NCBI RefSeq assembly: GCF_004402215.1
Contig: NZ_SOEZ01000060.1
Location: forward strand, 1 to 58,507
DNA: 58,507 nt
Source: Cryobacterium tagatosivorans
GTDB taxonomy: Bacteria; Actinomycetota; Actinomycetes; Actinomycetales; Microbacteriaceae
Direction: 5' to 3'
The notes under the pieces were generated by a model. The model was not told the DNA's origin and ran no database searches. It saw nothing but the letters and a program-made list of their open reading frames with translations. Of this stretch, positions 47,803 through 55,025 are shown in pieces. Position numbers and translations under genes: made by a program. The stretch's first letter is position 1, and every line of letters begins with the position of its first letter.

Positions 47803-48510
47803 ATGACTGATCTGATCGACACCACAGAGATGTACCTTCGCACGATCCTCGACCTCGAAGAGGAGCAGATCGTCCCGCTGAGGGCCCGCATCTCCGAGCG
47901 GCTCAGCCACTCCGGCCCGACGGTGTCGCAGACGATCGCCCGGATGGAGCGCGACGGCCTGGTCATCGTGTCGGGCGACCGCCACCTGGAGCTCACCGCG
48001 GAGGGGCGCAGCAAGGCGGTCCACGTGATGCGCAAGCACCGTCTCGCCGAACGGCTGCTCAGCGACGTCATAGGACTCGAGTGGGAGTTCGTGCACGACG
48101 AAGCCTGCCGCTGGGAGCACGTGATGAGCGAGCAGGTCGAGCGCAAGATCCTCGAGATCCTCGGCCATCCGACCGAATCCCCCTACGGCAACCCGATCCC
48201 CGGACTCGACGAGCTGGGCGACTCGCCTGCCGTCGCGTTCATGGCCGGCGTGACGAGCCTCGTCGACGTCGTCGCGGCGTCCCGCGAACCCGTGACGGCC
48301 GTCATCCGGCGCCTGGGCGAGCCGGTGCAGTTCGACCCGGAGCAGCTGCTCCAGTTGAAGCGAGCCGGTGTGCTGCCCGGCCGGAGCGGCACCTTCTCCG
48401 CATCCGGAACGTACGTTTCCGTGCGGGTCGAGGGGTTCGCCGAGGGGCTCGAGTTGCCCCATGAACTGGCCAGCCACATCTTCGTCGCCACCCCGCCGAT
48501 CCGCGGCTGA
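47803..48510 (+). CDS. ideR: Iron-dependent repressor DtxR/IdeR
   Basis: Fe(II)-activated global repressor of iron uptake, 235 residues. The metal ligands of DtxR are all at their standard positions: M10, C102, E105 and H106 (site 2) and H79, E83 and H98 (site 1). The helix-turn-helix reads ERLSHSGPTVSQTIARMERD. The dimerisation domain and C-terminal SH3-like domain (from about 150) are complete. The ATG at 47803 follows GGAGGG. An in-frame ATG 18 bp upstream is less well placed. Confidence 0.96.
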   Translation: MTDLIDTTEMYLRTILDLEEEQIVPLRARISERLSHSGPTVSQTIARMERDGLVIVSGDRHLELTAEGRSKAVHVMRKHRLAERLLSDVIGLEWEFVHDEACRWEHVMSEQVERKILEILGHPTESPYGNPIPGLDELGDSPAVAFMAGVTSLVDVVAASREPVTAVIRRLGEPVQFDPEQLLQLKRAGVLPGRSGTFSASGTYVSVRVEGFAEGLELPHELASHIFVATPPIRG

Positions 48511-48547
48511 ACGCCCGGGGATCCTGTCCCGGGCACCCGGCCCGGTC

Positions 48548-48563
48548 GTTACCAATTCGTTAA
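48548..48563 (-). promoter_or_regulatory. Candidate MtrA box upstream of the NlpC/P60 gene
   Basis: On the minus strand TTAAC-N6-GTAAC. MtrA of actinobacteria binds paired GTAAC motifs with 6-bp spacing at cell-wall hydrolase genes. It is about 190 bp before the gene start, and an isolated GTAAC lies at 48602-48606. Weaker than the box at 50452. Confidence 0.45.
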
Positions 48564-48755
48564 GAATGTGCCGATTTAGGTGACAATCGAGGGATCGTCA
48601 CGTAACGTCGACCCTGTCCCGCAGGCCGGAAGTCGGTCGAAGGGCCCGGTTCAAGACGCCTTTCCCTCCCGTCTCTTGACTCGGTACGCACACGCGATCA
48701 GTCGCAGTGGACGGGGCAACTCCCTAGTGTTGTCGAGGCGCCGGAGGTAAAAACT

Positions 48756-49604
48756 TTGGCTGAATACGGCATCACAAGGTTCCGTCGCGGAACAAATCCG
48801 AAACTCGACACGCACGACTCGCGGGAGATCGCCCCAGGCGTCCCCGTCCCCGCCCCAACCCCCCGGCAGCGGAAGCCCTCGATCAGGCGGGGGAGCCTCG
48901 GCAACATCGTTGTCATGACCCTCGCCGGTGGACTCGTCGCCACGCTGGCGCTCCCCGCCTACGCGTTCGTGCCGGGTTCCACCGACACCCGCTACGGGGC
49001 GACCGCGGCCACCCTGCACGCCCGCTCCGGCGCGCAGGCCATGGACGTGCCCACGCAGGCGGCAACGATCAGTGTCGCCCGCGACGGCTTCACGGCCACG
49101 ACGCCGGAGGAGCTGGCGGCACGCGCCAAGGCGCGGGCCGCGGCCAGGGCGGCGACGGCCGCCGAGGCGCGCCGCAAGGAGGTCGCCAAACAGATGACCT
49201 CGTATGCGGCGTCGTACACCGGCCCGTCGGCCAAGCAGTACCTGGCGAGCCCCACGCATCCGAACGTCAGCCTGTCGTCGGTCTACAATGTCGCCGCGCA
49301 GTACCAGGGCGTCCCCTATGTCTATGGGGGTGCGACCCCGGCGGGCTTCGACTGCTCCGGACTCGTGATGTATGTCTACGCGCAATTCGGTGTCGCGCTG
49401 CCGCACTCCTCTGCCGGCCAGGCCGCCGCCGGTACCCGCGTGGCGACCTCCTCGGCCAGGCCCGGCGACCTCGTCGTGATGCCGGGCCACATCGGCTTCT
49501 ACGCCGGCAACGGCAACATCCTGCATGCCCCCTACCCGGGCACGAGGGTGCGGGTGCAGCCCATCTGGACGAGCAACTACTACATCGTCCGCATCGGAAC
49601 CTGA
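48756..49604 (+). CDS. Secreted NlpC/P60 peptidoglycan endopeptidase
   Basis: A 282-residue exported hydrolase with a TTG start 8 bp after GGAGG. A cytoplasmic leader of about 48 residues precedes the signal sequence (VVMTLAGGLVATLALPAYAF). Then comes a module ISVARDGFTATTPEELAAR shared with the CHAP protein at 50548, an Ala-rich helix, and the NlpC/P60 domain (about 170-282) with the catalytic cysteine in FDCSGLVMYVY and histidine in MPGHIGFYAG. It cleaves peptide cross-links during growth or division. Confidence 0.92.
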   Translation: MAEYGITRFRRGTNPKLDTHDSREIAPGVPVPAPTPRQRKPSIRRGSLGNIVVMTLAGGLVATLALPAYAFVPGSTDTRYGATAATLHARSGAQAMDVPTQAATISVARDGFTATTPEELAARAKARAAARAATAAEARRKEVAKQMTSYAASYTGPSAKQYLASPTHPNVSLSSVYNVAAQYQGVPYVYGGATPAGFDCSGLVMYVYAQFGVALPHSSAGQAAAGTRVATSSARPGDLVVMPGHIGFYAGNGNILHAPYPGTRVRVQPIWTSNYYIVRIGT

Positions 49605-49609
49605 GGCGC

Positions 49610-49629
49610 GGCCGGCCGCGCGGCCGGCC
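49610..49629 (+). terminator. Hairpin after the NlpC/P60 gene
   Basis: GGCCGGCC, GCGC loop, GGCCGGCC directly after the stop codon, extendable by flanking GC pairs. There is no T-tract. Confidence 0.6.
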
Positions 49630-49726
49630 CGCCCATAGCACACCTGGCGCGCCACATTTTCGTGGAACACCAGTTGTGCGTTAACCTGAGTGCCTGATGT
49701 TCTGCGATTTTCTTTCGGGAGAGCCA

Positions 49727-49840
49727 ATGCGCGAGCTTCGCACAGTCCATGCCATGGATGTGCGCGGACACTCGGTGCTGCGGCACAGCAGTCAAACATG
49801 CCTGGGCCACGCCGTGGCCCGCTGGGCGTTGTCCTTGTGA
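49727..49840 (+). CDS. Possible 37-residue ORF upstream of the HNH gene
   Basis: Starts MRELRTVHAMDVRGHSVLRH and ends WALSL. GGGAGA sits 6-7 bp before the ATG, which is why I list it. The product is basic, with no membrane segment. It occupies much of the 336-bp gap between the NlpC/P60 and HNH genes and could be a leader peptide or simply untranslated. The rest of the gap shows no gene. Confidence 0.35.
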   Translation: MRELRTVHAMDVRGHSVLRHSSQTCLGHAVARWALSL

Positions 49841-49940
49841 CAGCGCTCTTTTTTGTTTGCCCGTACCCTCCTTTTTCGCTGGGCGCCAGGACGTAGTTCG
49901 AATGGCTGGAAGCCGTCCAGCCTCCTTCGAAAGGGAGCGC

Positions 49941-50438
49941 ATGCGCACACTGGTCCTCAACGCGGGGTACGAGCCCCTCGCCGTGGTGTCCTTCAAGCGG
50001 GCCCTGGTGCTCGTCATGAACCAGAAAGCAACGATCGTCGAGAGCGATCAGGAACACCCGGTCGCGGCCGCGTCCGGGTTCTGGGAGCGTCCCAGCGTCA
50101 TCCTGCTCACCCGGTACGTGCGGATCCCGCGCTCCCGGGCCGTGCCGGTCAGCCGGCGGGGGGTGTTGCGCCGGGACGAACATCGCTGCGGCTATTGCGG
50201 CAAATCGGCGAGCACGATCGACCATGTGCTGCCGCGGTCGCGTGGCGGTCGCGACACCTGGGACAACCTGGTGGCCTGCTGCTTGCGCTGCAACAACGTC
50301 AAGGGCGACCACACTCCGGCCGAGATGAACTGGGACCTCTTGTTCGATCCGGGCATGCCGCAGGGTGCCACGTGGGTGGTCAGGGGCGTCGAACGCCCCC
50401 TTCCGCAATGGGACGAGTACCTCGCCCCGGCCGCCTGA
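49941..50438 (+). CDS. HNH endonuclease
   Basis: A 165-residue protein of the HNH family common in actinobacterial chromosomes. N-terminal MRTLVLNAGYEPLAVVSFKR precedes the nuclease: zinc cysteines CGYC and CLRC bracket the core STIDHVLPRSRGGRDTWDN. The ATG at 49941 follows AAGGGAG. It is not tied to phage or inteins here. Its position between two cell-wall hydrolase genes suggests a housekeeping or repair role, but none is established. Confidence 0.92.
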   Translation: MRTLVLNAGYEPLAVVSFKRALVLVMNQKATIVESDQEHPVAAASGFWERPSVILLTRYVRIPRSRAVPVSRRGVLRRDEHRCGYCGKSASTIDHVLPRSRGGRDTWDNLVACCLRCNNVKGDHTPAEMNWDLLFDPGMPQGATWVVRGVERPLPQWDEYLAPAA

Positions 50439-50451
50439 AAGCGACCCGAAG

Positions 50452-50467
50452 GTAACGGCAATGTAAC
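50452..50467 (+). promoter_or_regulatory. MtrA-type box upstream of the CHAP gene
   Basis: GTAAC-N6-GTAAC (50452-50456 and 50463-50467), the direct repeat recognised by MtrA at NlpC/P60, rpf and related wall hydrolase genes. A third GGTGACA follows 11 bp later. About 80 bp upstream of the start. Confidence 0.7.
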
Positions 50468-50547
50468 GCTGAAGGTGACATTGGGCGCTCCGTCCCATAG
50501 TGTGGGGGAGCCAGATGACCTAAACGTGTACTCCGGAGGATCCCCTT

Positions 50548-51609
50548 TTGCCCCAGCCCGGCCTGACCGGTTCTCCCGAGAACTCCAACGCAACTCCCAC
50601 GCGCCGCGAACTCCGCGCGCAGCGGGAAGCTGGAGAAACCCGGGAAATTGCCGCAGCGCAGGCCGAGGCCAGGGCCGTCCCCGAGCAGGCCGCCCCCGAG
50701 CAGGCCGCCCCCGAGCAGACTGCGGTACAGAGCGTGGTCCGGAGCGTCGTTGTCGATCGAACCTTCGTCGCCGTTCCGCCCGCCGCAATGCCGCCCGCCG
50801 CAGTCGCGCCCGCCGCCGGCAGGGCCGCAGCCAGAAGGCCCGCCGCCGTCAAGCCCCCGGCCGCACCGCCTGCGGCCCGCGGCCCGAAGCGCACCAGGCG
50901 CAACAGCCCGCTGACCGTCGCGGTCACCCTGCTCGCGATCCCCGGACTGTTCCTCACCGCGGCCCTGCCCGCCTACGCGTTCACGCCGGGCCAGGGCGTC
51001 GCAGGGGCCCCCACCGCTCACCAGCGCGCGTCGGCGGAGGAGCAGGGCGTCACCGTGGCCGCCGGTTCGGCGAGCATCGCCGTGGCCCGCGACGGCTTCA
51101 GCGCGACCACGACAGCGCAACTGGCCGAACGTGAGCGCGCCGCCGCCGCGGAGAAGGCCGCGGATGCCGCCCAGGCGACGACCGCCGCCTACGCCGTGTA
51201 CGGCATCCGTGCCGACGGGGACGACTACCCCTGGGCCGGCAAGAAGAGTGGGCTCTCTCCGCTCGGCTACGTCTACGGGCAGTGCGTCGACTTCGTCGCC
51301 TGGCGCCTCAACCGCGACGCCGGCGTGACCGGCGGAAACTGGCGCTGGACCTGGAGCAACCTCACCCCCGGCGGCGGAAACGCCTCCGAATGGGCCAACG
51401 CCTGGGCCGGCCACGGCTGGAAGACCAGCACCACGCCCGTCGTCGGCGCCGTAGCCTGGTTCAATTACAACCACGTCGGCTACGTGCAGTCGGTCTCGGC
51501 CAACGGCTCGGTTGTGCTCGAGGAGTACAACTGGATGGGCAGCAGCGCGTACCACACACGCACGATCCCCGCCGGCCAGGTCCCGCTCTACCTGTACCCG
51601 CCCGCGTAG
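50548..51609 (+). CDS. Secreted CHAP-domain amidase/peptidase
   Basis: A 353-residue exported hydrolase with a TTG start after GGAGGA. A long Ala/Pro-rich cytoplasmic leader includes tandem EQAAPEQAAPEQ repeats (about 45-60). The signal sequence (about 128-150) ends LPAYAFTPG. The module IAVARDGFSATTTAQLAERE is shared with the NlpC/P60 protein. The C-terminal CHAP domain (about 225-353) has its cysteine in YGQCVDFVAWRLN and histidine in WFNYNHVGYVQSV. It hydrolyses peptidoglycan. Confidence 0.92.
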   Translation: MPQPGLTGSPENSNATPTRRELRAQREAGETREIAAAQAEARAVPEQAAPEQAAPEQTAVQSVVRSVVVDRTFVAVPPAAMPPAAVAPAAGRAAARRPAAVKPPAAPPAARGPKRTRRNSPLTVAVTLLAIPGLFLTAALPAYAFTPGQGVAGAPTAHQRASAEEQGVTVAAGSASIAVARDGFSATTTAQLAERERAAAAEKAADAAQATTAAYAVYGIRADGDDYPWAGKKSGLSPLGYVYGQCVDFVAWRLNRDAGVTGGNWRWTWSNLTPGGGNASEWANAWAGHGWKTSTTPVVGAVAWFNYNHVGYVQSVSANGSVVLEEYNWMGSSAYHTRTIPAGQVPLYLYPPA

Positions 51610-51686
51610 CCGGGCGACCGCGGCGCTCGCCTCACCGATGCCGACGAACACGGCGCCGGGCGCACACCGCTAAACTTGACCGGTCA

Positions 51687-51758
51687 GCCTCTGTAGCTCA
51701 ACGGAAGAGCAGTTCCGTCCTAAGGAAACGGTTGGGGGTTCGAATCCCTCCAGGGGCA
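51687..51758 (+). tRNA. tRNA-Arg (anticodon CCT)
   Basis: Acceptor GCCTCTG pairs with CAGGGGC (one G-T), the D-arm is GCTCAACGGAAGAGC, the anticodon loop is GTCCTAA and the T-arm is GGGGGTTCGAATCCCTC. CCA is not encoded. The outermost anticodon-stem pair is mismatched. Its 3' end faces the integrase gene 88 bp away, so it is the likely attachment site of the island. Confidence 0.95.
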
Positions 51759-51845
51759 CCTAAACAAAGGGATGTGGGGGCCGGTTTGCTCCGGTTTTCC
51801 CCCACATCCCACGTTTACCCTTGCTAAACGTTTTGAAAACCCGGA

Positions 51846-52898
51846 CTACGGGGCTTTCTCAACAAGCCGCAGGTGCGACTTCGGGCTCAGCCCGTCGAAC
51901 GCCGTGCGGACGTCGGGCCCGGCGACGAGGACCTTCTCGATGTAGTGCCGCGTCGTCACATCGGTCCCCTTGTGGTCGACGAATGCGGAAGCCGCCTCCA
52001 GGCCGAACACCTCGGCAATCCGGGAGAGCGCCGTCTTCCGGAGGTGGTGCGGCGTCATCCAGCCGAGCCCGGCCGCGTCCCGGATGTTCCTCCACGACTC
52101 CCGCATGTTGTGCGGGTCGAGCAACGTCTCATTCCGCGAAGCGAAGAGCAGGCCGCTCGGGCCGGCGAGCCGCGCCCGGTTGCGGAGGATGGCCACCAGC
52201 CAGTCGTGGATGATGACCGTCCTCCGGCCGGCCTCGCCGTCCTTGGTGTGCAGCTGCCGGGAGTGCTTCTGGCCGTTCGGCGTGATGACAGTCGCGACGA
52301 TGTGGACGCGCGGGCTGACCGGGTGGTCCAGGTCGAGGTCCTCCACCGTGAGCGCGGCGATTTCGCCGATGCGGCCAGCCAGGCCGAGCTGCGCTTCGAA
52401 AGCGTCGGCCAGCCAGGTGTTCTGCCGCATGCCGCGGACAGCATCGCGGAGTGCGACGAGCTCGTCGGTGGTCAGAGCGCGAGGCACCGGCTTGGTCGCG
52501 ATGGGCCGGCTGACGTTGGCGACCGGGTTGCCGGCGATGGCGTCGCGCTGGGCAGCGAAAGCGAAAGCCTGGTTGAGCAGCGTGCGCGCAATCTCAGCCT
52601 GGCCGGCGCGCGTCCTGCGCTCCTTCACCAGCCACCGGTCCATCCGGCCGGTGGTCGCCTCGTGCAGCTTCACCGCGCCGAGCCCGGGGATGATGATGCG
52701 GTTGATGACATCAGCGTAGTTGCCCTTGGTGCCCTCGCTGAGCTTGGACGTTTCCAACTTCCACGGCCACCAGGTGCGCATCAGCGTCTCGATGGTCGTC
52801 TCGCCGTTGAGGTCGGCGTCGCCGGAGGTGGCGCGCATCTTGACCGCAGCGAGGAGCAACACCTTGGCAGCGGCCCGCGTCGGACCGGTGCGCTCCAT
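51846..52898 (-). CDS. int: Tyrosine site-specific integrase (catalytic part)
   Basis: A 350-residue phage-type integrase. The core-binding domain (about 35-125) is followed by the catalytic domain with RIGEIAALTVEDLDL (first Arg), TPHHLRKTALSRIAEVFG (His-x-x-Arg), the VDHKGTD histidine and the RHYIEKV tyrosine: all catalytic residues are present. The arm-binding N-terminus is missing from this frame. It continues in another frame upstream to an ATG at 53011 (see the separate entry). Orientation towards tRNA-Arg fits integration there. Confidence 0.92.
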   Translation of the reverse strand: MERTGPTRAAAKVLLLAAVKMRATSGDADLNGETTIETLMRTWWPWKLETSKLSEGTKGNYADVINRIIIPGLGAVKLHEATTGRMDRWLVKERRTRAGQAEIARTLLNQAFAFAAQRDAIAGNPVANVSRPIATKPVPRALTTDELVALRDAVRGMRQNTWLADAFEAQLGLAGRIGEIAALTVEDLDLDHPVSPRVHIVATVITPNGQKHSRQLHTKDGEAGRRTVIIHDWLVAILRNRARLAGPSGLLFASRNETLLDPHNMRESWRNIRDAAGLGWMTPHHLRKTALSRIAEVFGLEAASAFVDHKGTDVTTRHYIEKVLVAGPDVRTAFDGLSPKSHLRLVEKAP

Positions 52899-53011
52899 CA
52901 GCCGGACCTTGCCGTCGCCGCCGCGGTAACGGCAGCGCGCGCGGCTCTTTCCTTTTCCCCGCTGTACGAGATGTCACCGGCGACGCCGATGGGCAGGGAC
53001 GGGCGGCCCAT
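52898..53011 (-). pseudogene. Frameshifted N-terminus of the integrase
   Basis: From ATG 53011 (one base after the excisionase stop) the frame reads MGRPSLPIGVAGDISYSG, the usual start of this integrase family, then drifts into nonsense and stops with TGATG at the ATG used for the remaining ORF. The other frame over 52900-52955 encodes RCRYRGGDGKVRLMERTG, a typical continuation. One missing base in the GGGGAAAA run near 52950 explains both. The alternative is reinitiation at 52898 giving an arm-less integrase. Confidence 0.75.
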
Positions 53012-53012
53012 G

Positions 53013-53216
53013 CTAGGCCGCCGTCTGCTCGAGGGCCCAGCCGTCGAGCCCCTCGATGTGGTAGCGGACGGAGCGGCCGAGGCGCAGGGCCGGCGGGCCG
53101 GTGCGCGCGCTGCGCCAGTTGCGGAGAGTCTTCGGGACGACGCCCAGGCGGGACGCGGCCTGGGCTTCGGTGAGGAACGGTGACACCTGAACGGCGTCGA
53201 GGATAGCAGTGGTCAT
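53013..53216 (-). CDS. xis: Excisionase / helix-turn-helix protein
   Basis: A 67-residue MerR-like winged-helix protein of the excisionase family. SPFLTEAQAASRLGVVPKTL forms the helix-turn-helix, and GPPALRLGRSVRYHIEGLDGW the wing with the usual Arg-Tyr. The stop codon is one base from the integrase ATG. The pair xis-int is typical of actinobacterial integrative elements. Confidence 0.9.
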   Translation of the reverse strand: MTTAILDAVQVSPFLTEAQAASRLGVVPKTLRNWRSARTGPPALRLGRSVRYHIEGLDGWALEQTAA

Positions 53217-53369
53217 GAGTGTTTTCTTCCGGTTAGGTTCCGGGACTCAGCGGGTGCTGGGCTCCACACTGTCCATGCGCGGCACTGTGCCAGGAATTTT
53301 CAGTTCTGCTCAATTGGCGCGGTGAATTACCTGATCAACGAGTGGTTGTCGACTTTGGGTTGAGGCGGG

Positions 53370-53852
53370 ATGCGCCTGGTGGCTGTCAGTGAACCATGCG
53401 GCTTCGCGAGTCACGACGTCGTTCATGAACGTCGCATTGGTTGGCGGGTAGCTCTCCAGGAGGTCGCCCGTGGCGCCGGTGGGCCCGCCCGCGATGAATG
53501 GCGGACCACCGTTCTCAATGGTGTGATGTTGTTCGTTGCCGAGAACGGTGAGACGACCTTCACGGCCGTGGGTGCCAAGTAGGAGCAGAAGCAGCGCCTA
53601 CGCGTGATCTTCGAGAACGGCACCGAGTCCTCGATGTACCGCCAGTCACTCTCGATCCGGCTCCGCGAGGCCGAGGGCCAGGCATTGGCGCGTGCCGGGC
53701 GCGACCTCACCGAAGTGGGTGACGCCGACAAGGAGAGCGGCCACTTCTCCGTGCTTCGCTCTCGCAGCGACGACCCTCAGATCGCTGCGATGCGGGACCA
53801 GTACAAGATCAGGTTCTCCCGGAACAGCGTCGAGCAGGCTCATGGGTGTTGA
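53370..53852 (+). pseudogene. GIY-YIG/T5orf172-type nuclease, broken
   Basis: One reading frame with a TAG stop at 53580-53582. Before it, LNGVMLFVAENGETTFTAVG resembles the region preceding the nuclease domain of GIY-YIG (T5orf172/MUG113) proteins. After it, RLRVIFENGTESSMYRQSL, GHFSVLRSRSDDPQI and QYKIRFSRNSVEQ match the nuclease domain (usual form YVLRS and LYKIGFT). The frame ends before the conserved catalytic Glu region, so both an internal stop and a 3' truncation are present. Confidence 0.72.
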
Positions 53853-53976
53853 GACGGGGATATGGCGCGCGGGTGGGAACAATCTCATCCACATCATCCT
53901 TCCGTGCCATGGTCACGGCTGAGGCTCGCGTGCTGGCATCACCAAGGGTGACCACTTTTGGATGTGGGACGCAGCG

Positions 53977-54153
53977 TCACCCGCGGTCCAGCGCAGCGAA
54001 GCGGAGCTCGATTAGTTCGGCGTACGCCGGCTCGCGCTCGATTGCGTAGGAGCGGCCTCCGGCGCGGATGATCCCTTCGGAGATCGCGCCGGAGCCAGCG
54101 AAGCCATCCAAGTAAGTTTCGCCGGGCATCACGATGAGACCGCAGAGCCAATT
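53977..54153 (-). pseudogene. DNA methyltransferase, 3' fragment
   Basis: Encodes NWLCGLIVMPGETYLDGFAG followed by SGAISEGIIRAGGRSYAIER and ends AALDRG: motif I (FAGSG) and the following Glu of a beta-class N4/N6 methyltransferase. The IS21 element separates it from its 5' part at 56757-57545. Joining the two at the 6-bp target repeat restores KPMNLVNWLCGLIV in frame. Confidence 0.9.
54148..54153. repeat. Target-site duplication (left), CCAATT
   Basis: CCAATT directly precedes the left IS end TGAGTATTTG and is repeated at 56757-56762. Confidence 0.92.
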
Positions 54154-54275
54154 TGAGTATTTGATGCCTTGAGAGCCACCAGTTATTCCGTTTGAGCGCC
54201 ACTGAGTATTGCGCTTCAGCGCCGCTGGTATTGCCGGTGAGCGCCAGCGGTTCAGCTCGCGCTCACCGGCGTGGG

Positions 54276-55025
54276 TCACGCCGCGTTGTCCGCGGCGTGT
54301 TCGCGCATGTTGGTGCCGCCGGTCTCGATCCAGATCGTGCGGTGCACGATTCGGTCCATGATCGCGTCGGCGTGGACGCCGGAGCCAAGGCGCTGATGCC
54401 AGTCCTTCTTGGCGTACTGGGTGCAGAACACGGTCGAGGTGGTGTCGTAGCGGCGCTCCAGGAGTTCTAGGAGCATGCTGCGGGTGTTGTCGTCCGGCGG
54501 GTCCAGCAGCCATTCATCGATCACGAGGAGGGTGAACGCCGCGTACTTCCGGAGGAACTTCTCTTTGCCTCCGGGTTTGTCGCGGCCTGCAGCCCAGGCT
54601 TCTTCGAGGTCGGGCATACGGATGTAGTGCGCTCGATACCGGTGTTGGCAGGCCTGCTTCGCCAGCGCCGATCCGAGGTACGACTTTCCGGAGCCGGTGA
54701 ATCCTTGGAACACGACGTTCTGGCGCCTCTCGATAAAGGTGCAGGTGCCCAGCTGGGCGATGATCCCGCGGTCGAGGCCGCGTTGCTCGATGAGATCGAG
54801 CTTGCGAAGGTCGGCGTTCGGGTAGCGCAGCCCGGCCCGGCGGATCAGCCCCTCGACTTTCGCGTGCGTGAAAGTCGCGTGCGCGTCATCGACGAGGAGC
54901 TTGATCCGTTCCTCGAAAGGCATCCCGAGGGTGAGGGTGTCGTCTTGCGTCTCGAGCGCGTCGACCAGCGAGGTGACTCCCATCTCTCGGAGCTTGCGTT
55001 TGCTCTCCCCATCGATGCGGGTCAT
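54276..55025 (-). CDS. istB: IS21 helper ATPase IstB
   Basis: A 249-residue AAA+ ATPase that assists IstA. Walker A GFTGSGKSYLGSALA, Walker B LLVIDEWLL and sensor region VFCTQYAKKDWHQRLGS are present. The start MTRIDGESKRKLRE overlaps the istA stop by 4 bp (ATGA). Confidence 0.95.
   Translation of the reverse strand: MTRIDGESKRKLREMGVTSLVDALETQDDTLTLGMPFEERIKLLVDDAHATFTHAKVEGLIRRAGLRYPNADLRKLDLIEQRGLDRGIIAQLGTCTFIERRQNVVFQGFTGSGKSYLGSALAKQACQHRYRAHYIRMPDLEEAWAAGRDKPGGKEKFLRKYAAFTLLVIDEWLLDPPDDNTRSMLLELLERRYDTTSTVFCTQYAKKDWHQRLGSGVHADAIMDRIVHRTIWIETGGTNMREHAADNAA

Noticed and set aside
48511..48755. c-di-AMP (ydaO-type) riboswitch before the NlpC/P60 gene
   Set aside because: Such riboswitches often precede wall hydrolase genes in actinobacteria, but the conserved core (GGGGUGAAUC and partner segments) is not present here or before the CHAP gene.
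52940..52960. Programmed -1 frameshift in the integrase
   Set aside because: The codons at the GGGGAAAA run do not form an X-XXY-YYZ slippery heptamer in the required phase, so a mutation or sequencing error is more likely.
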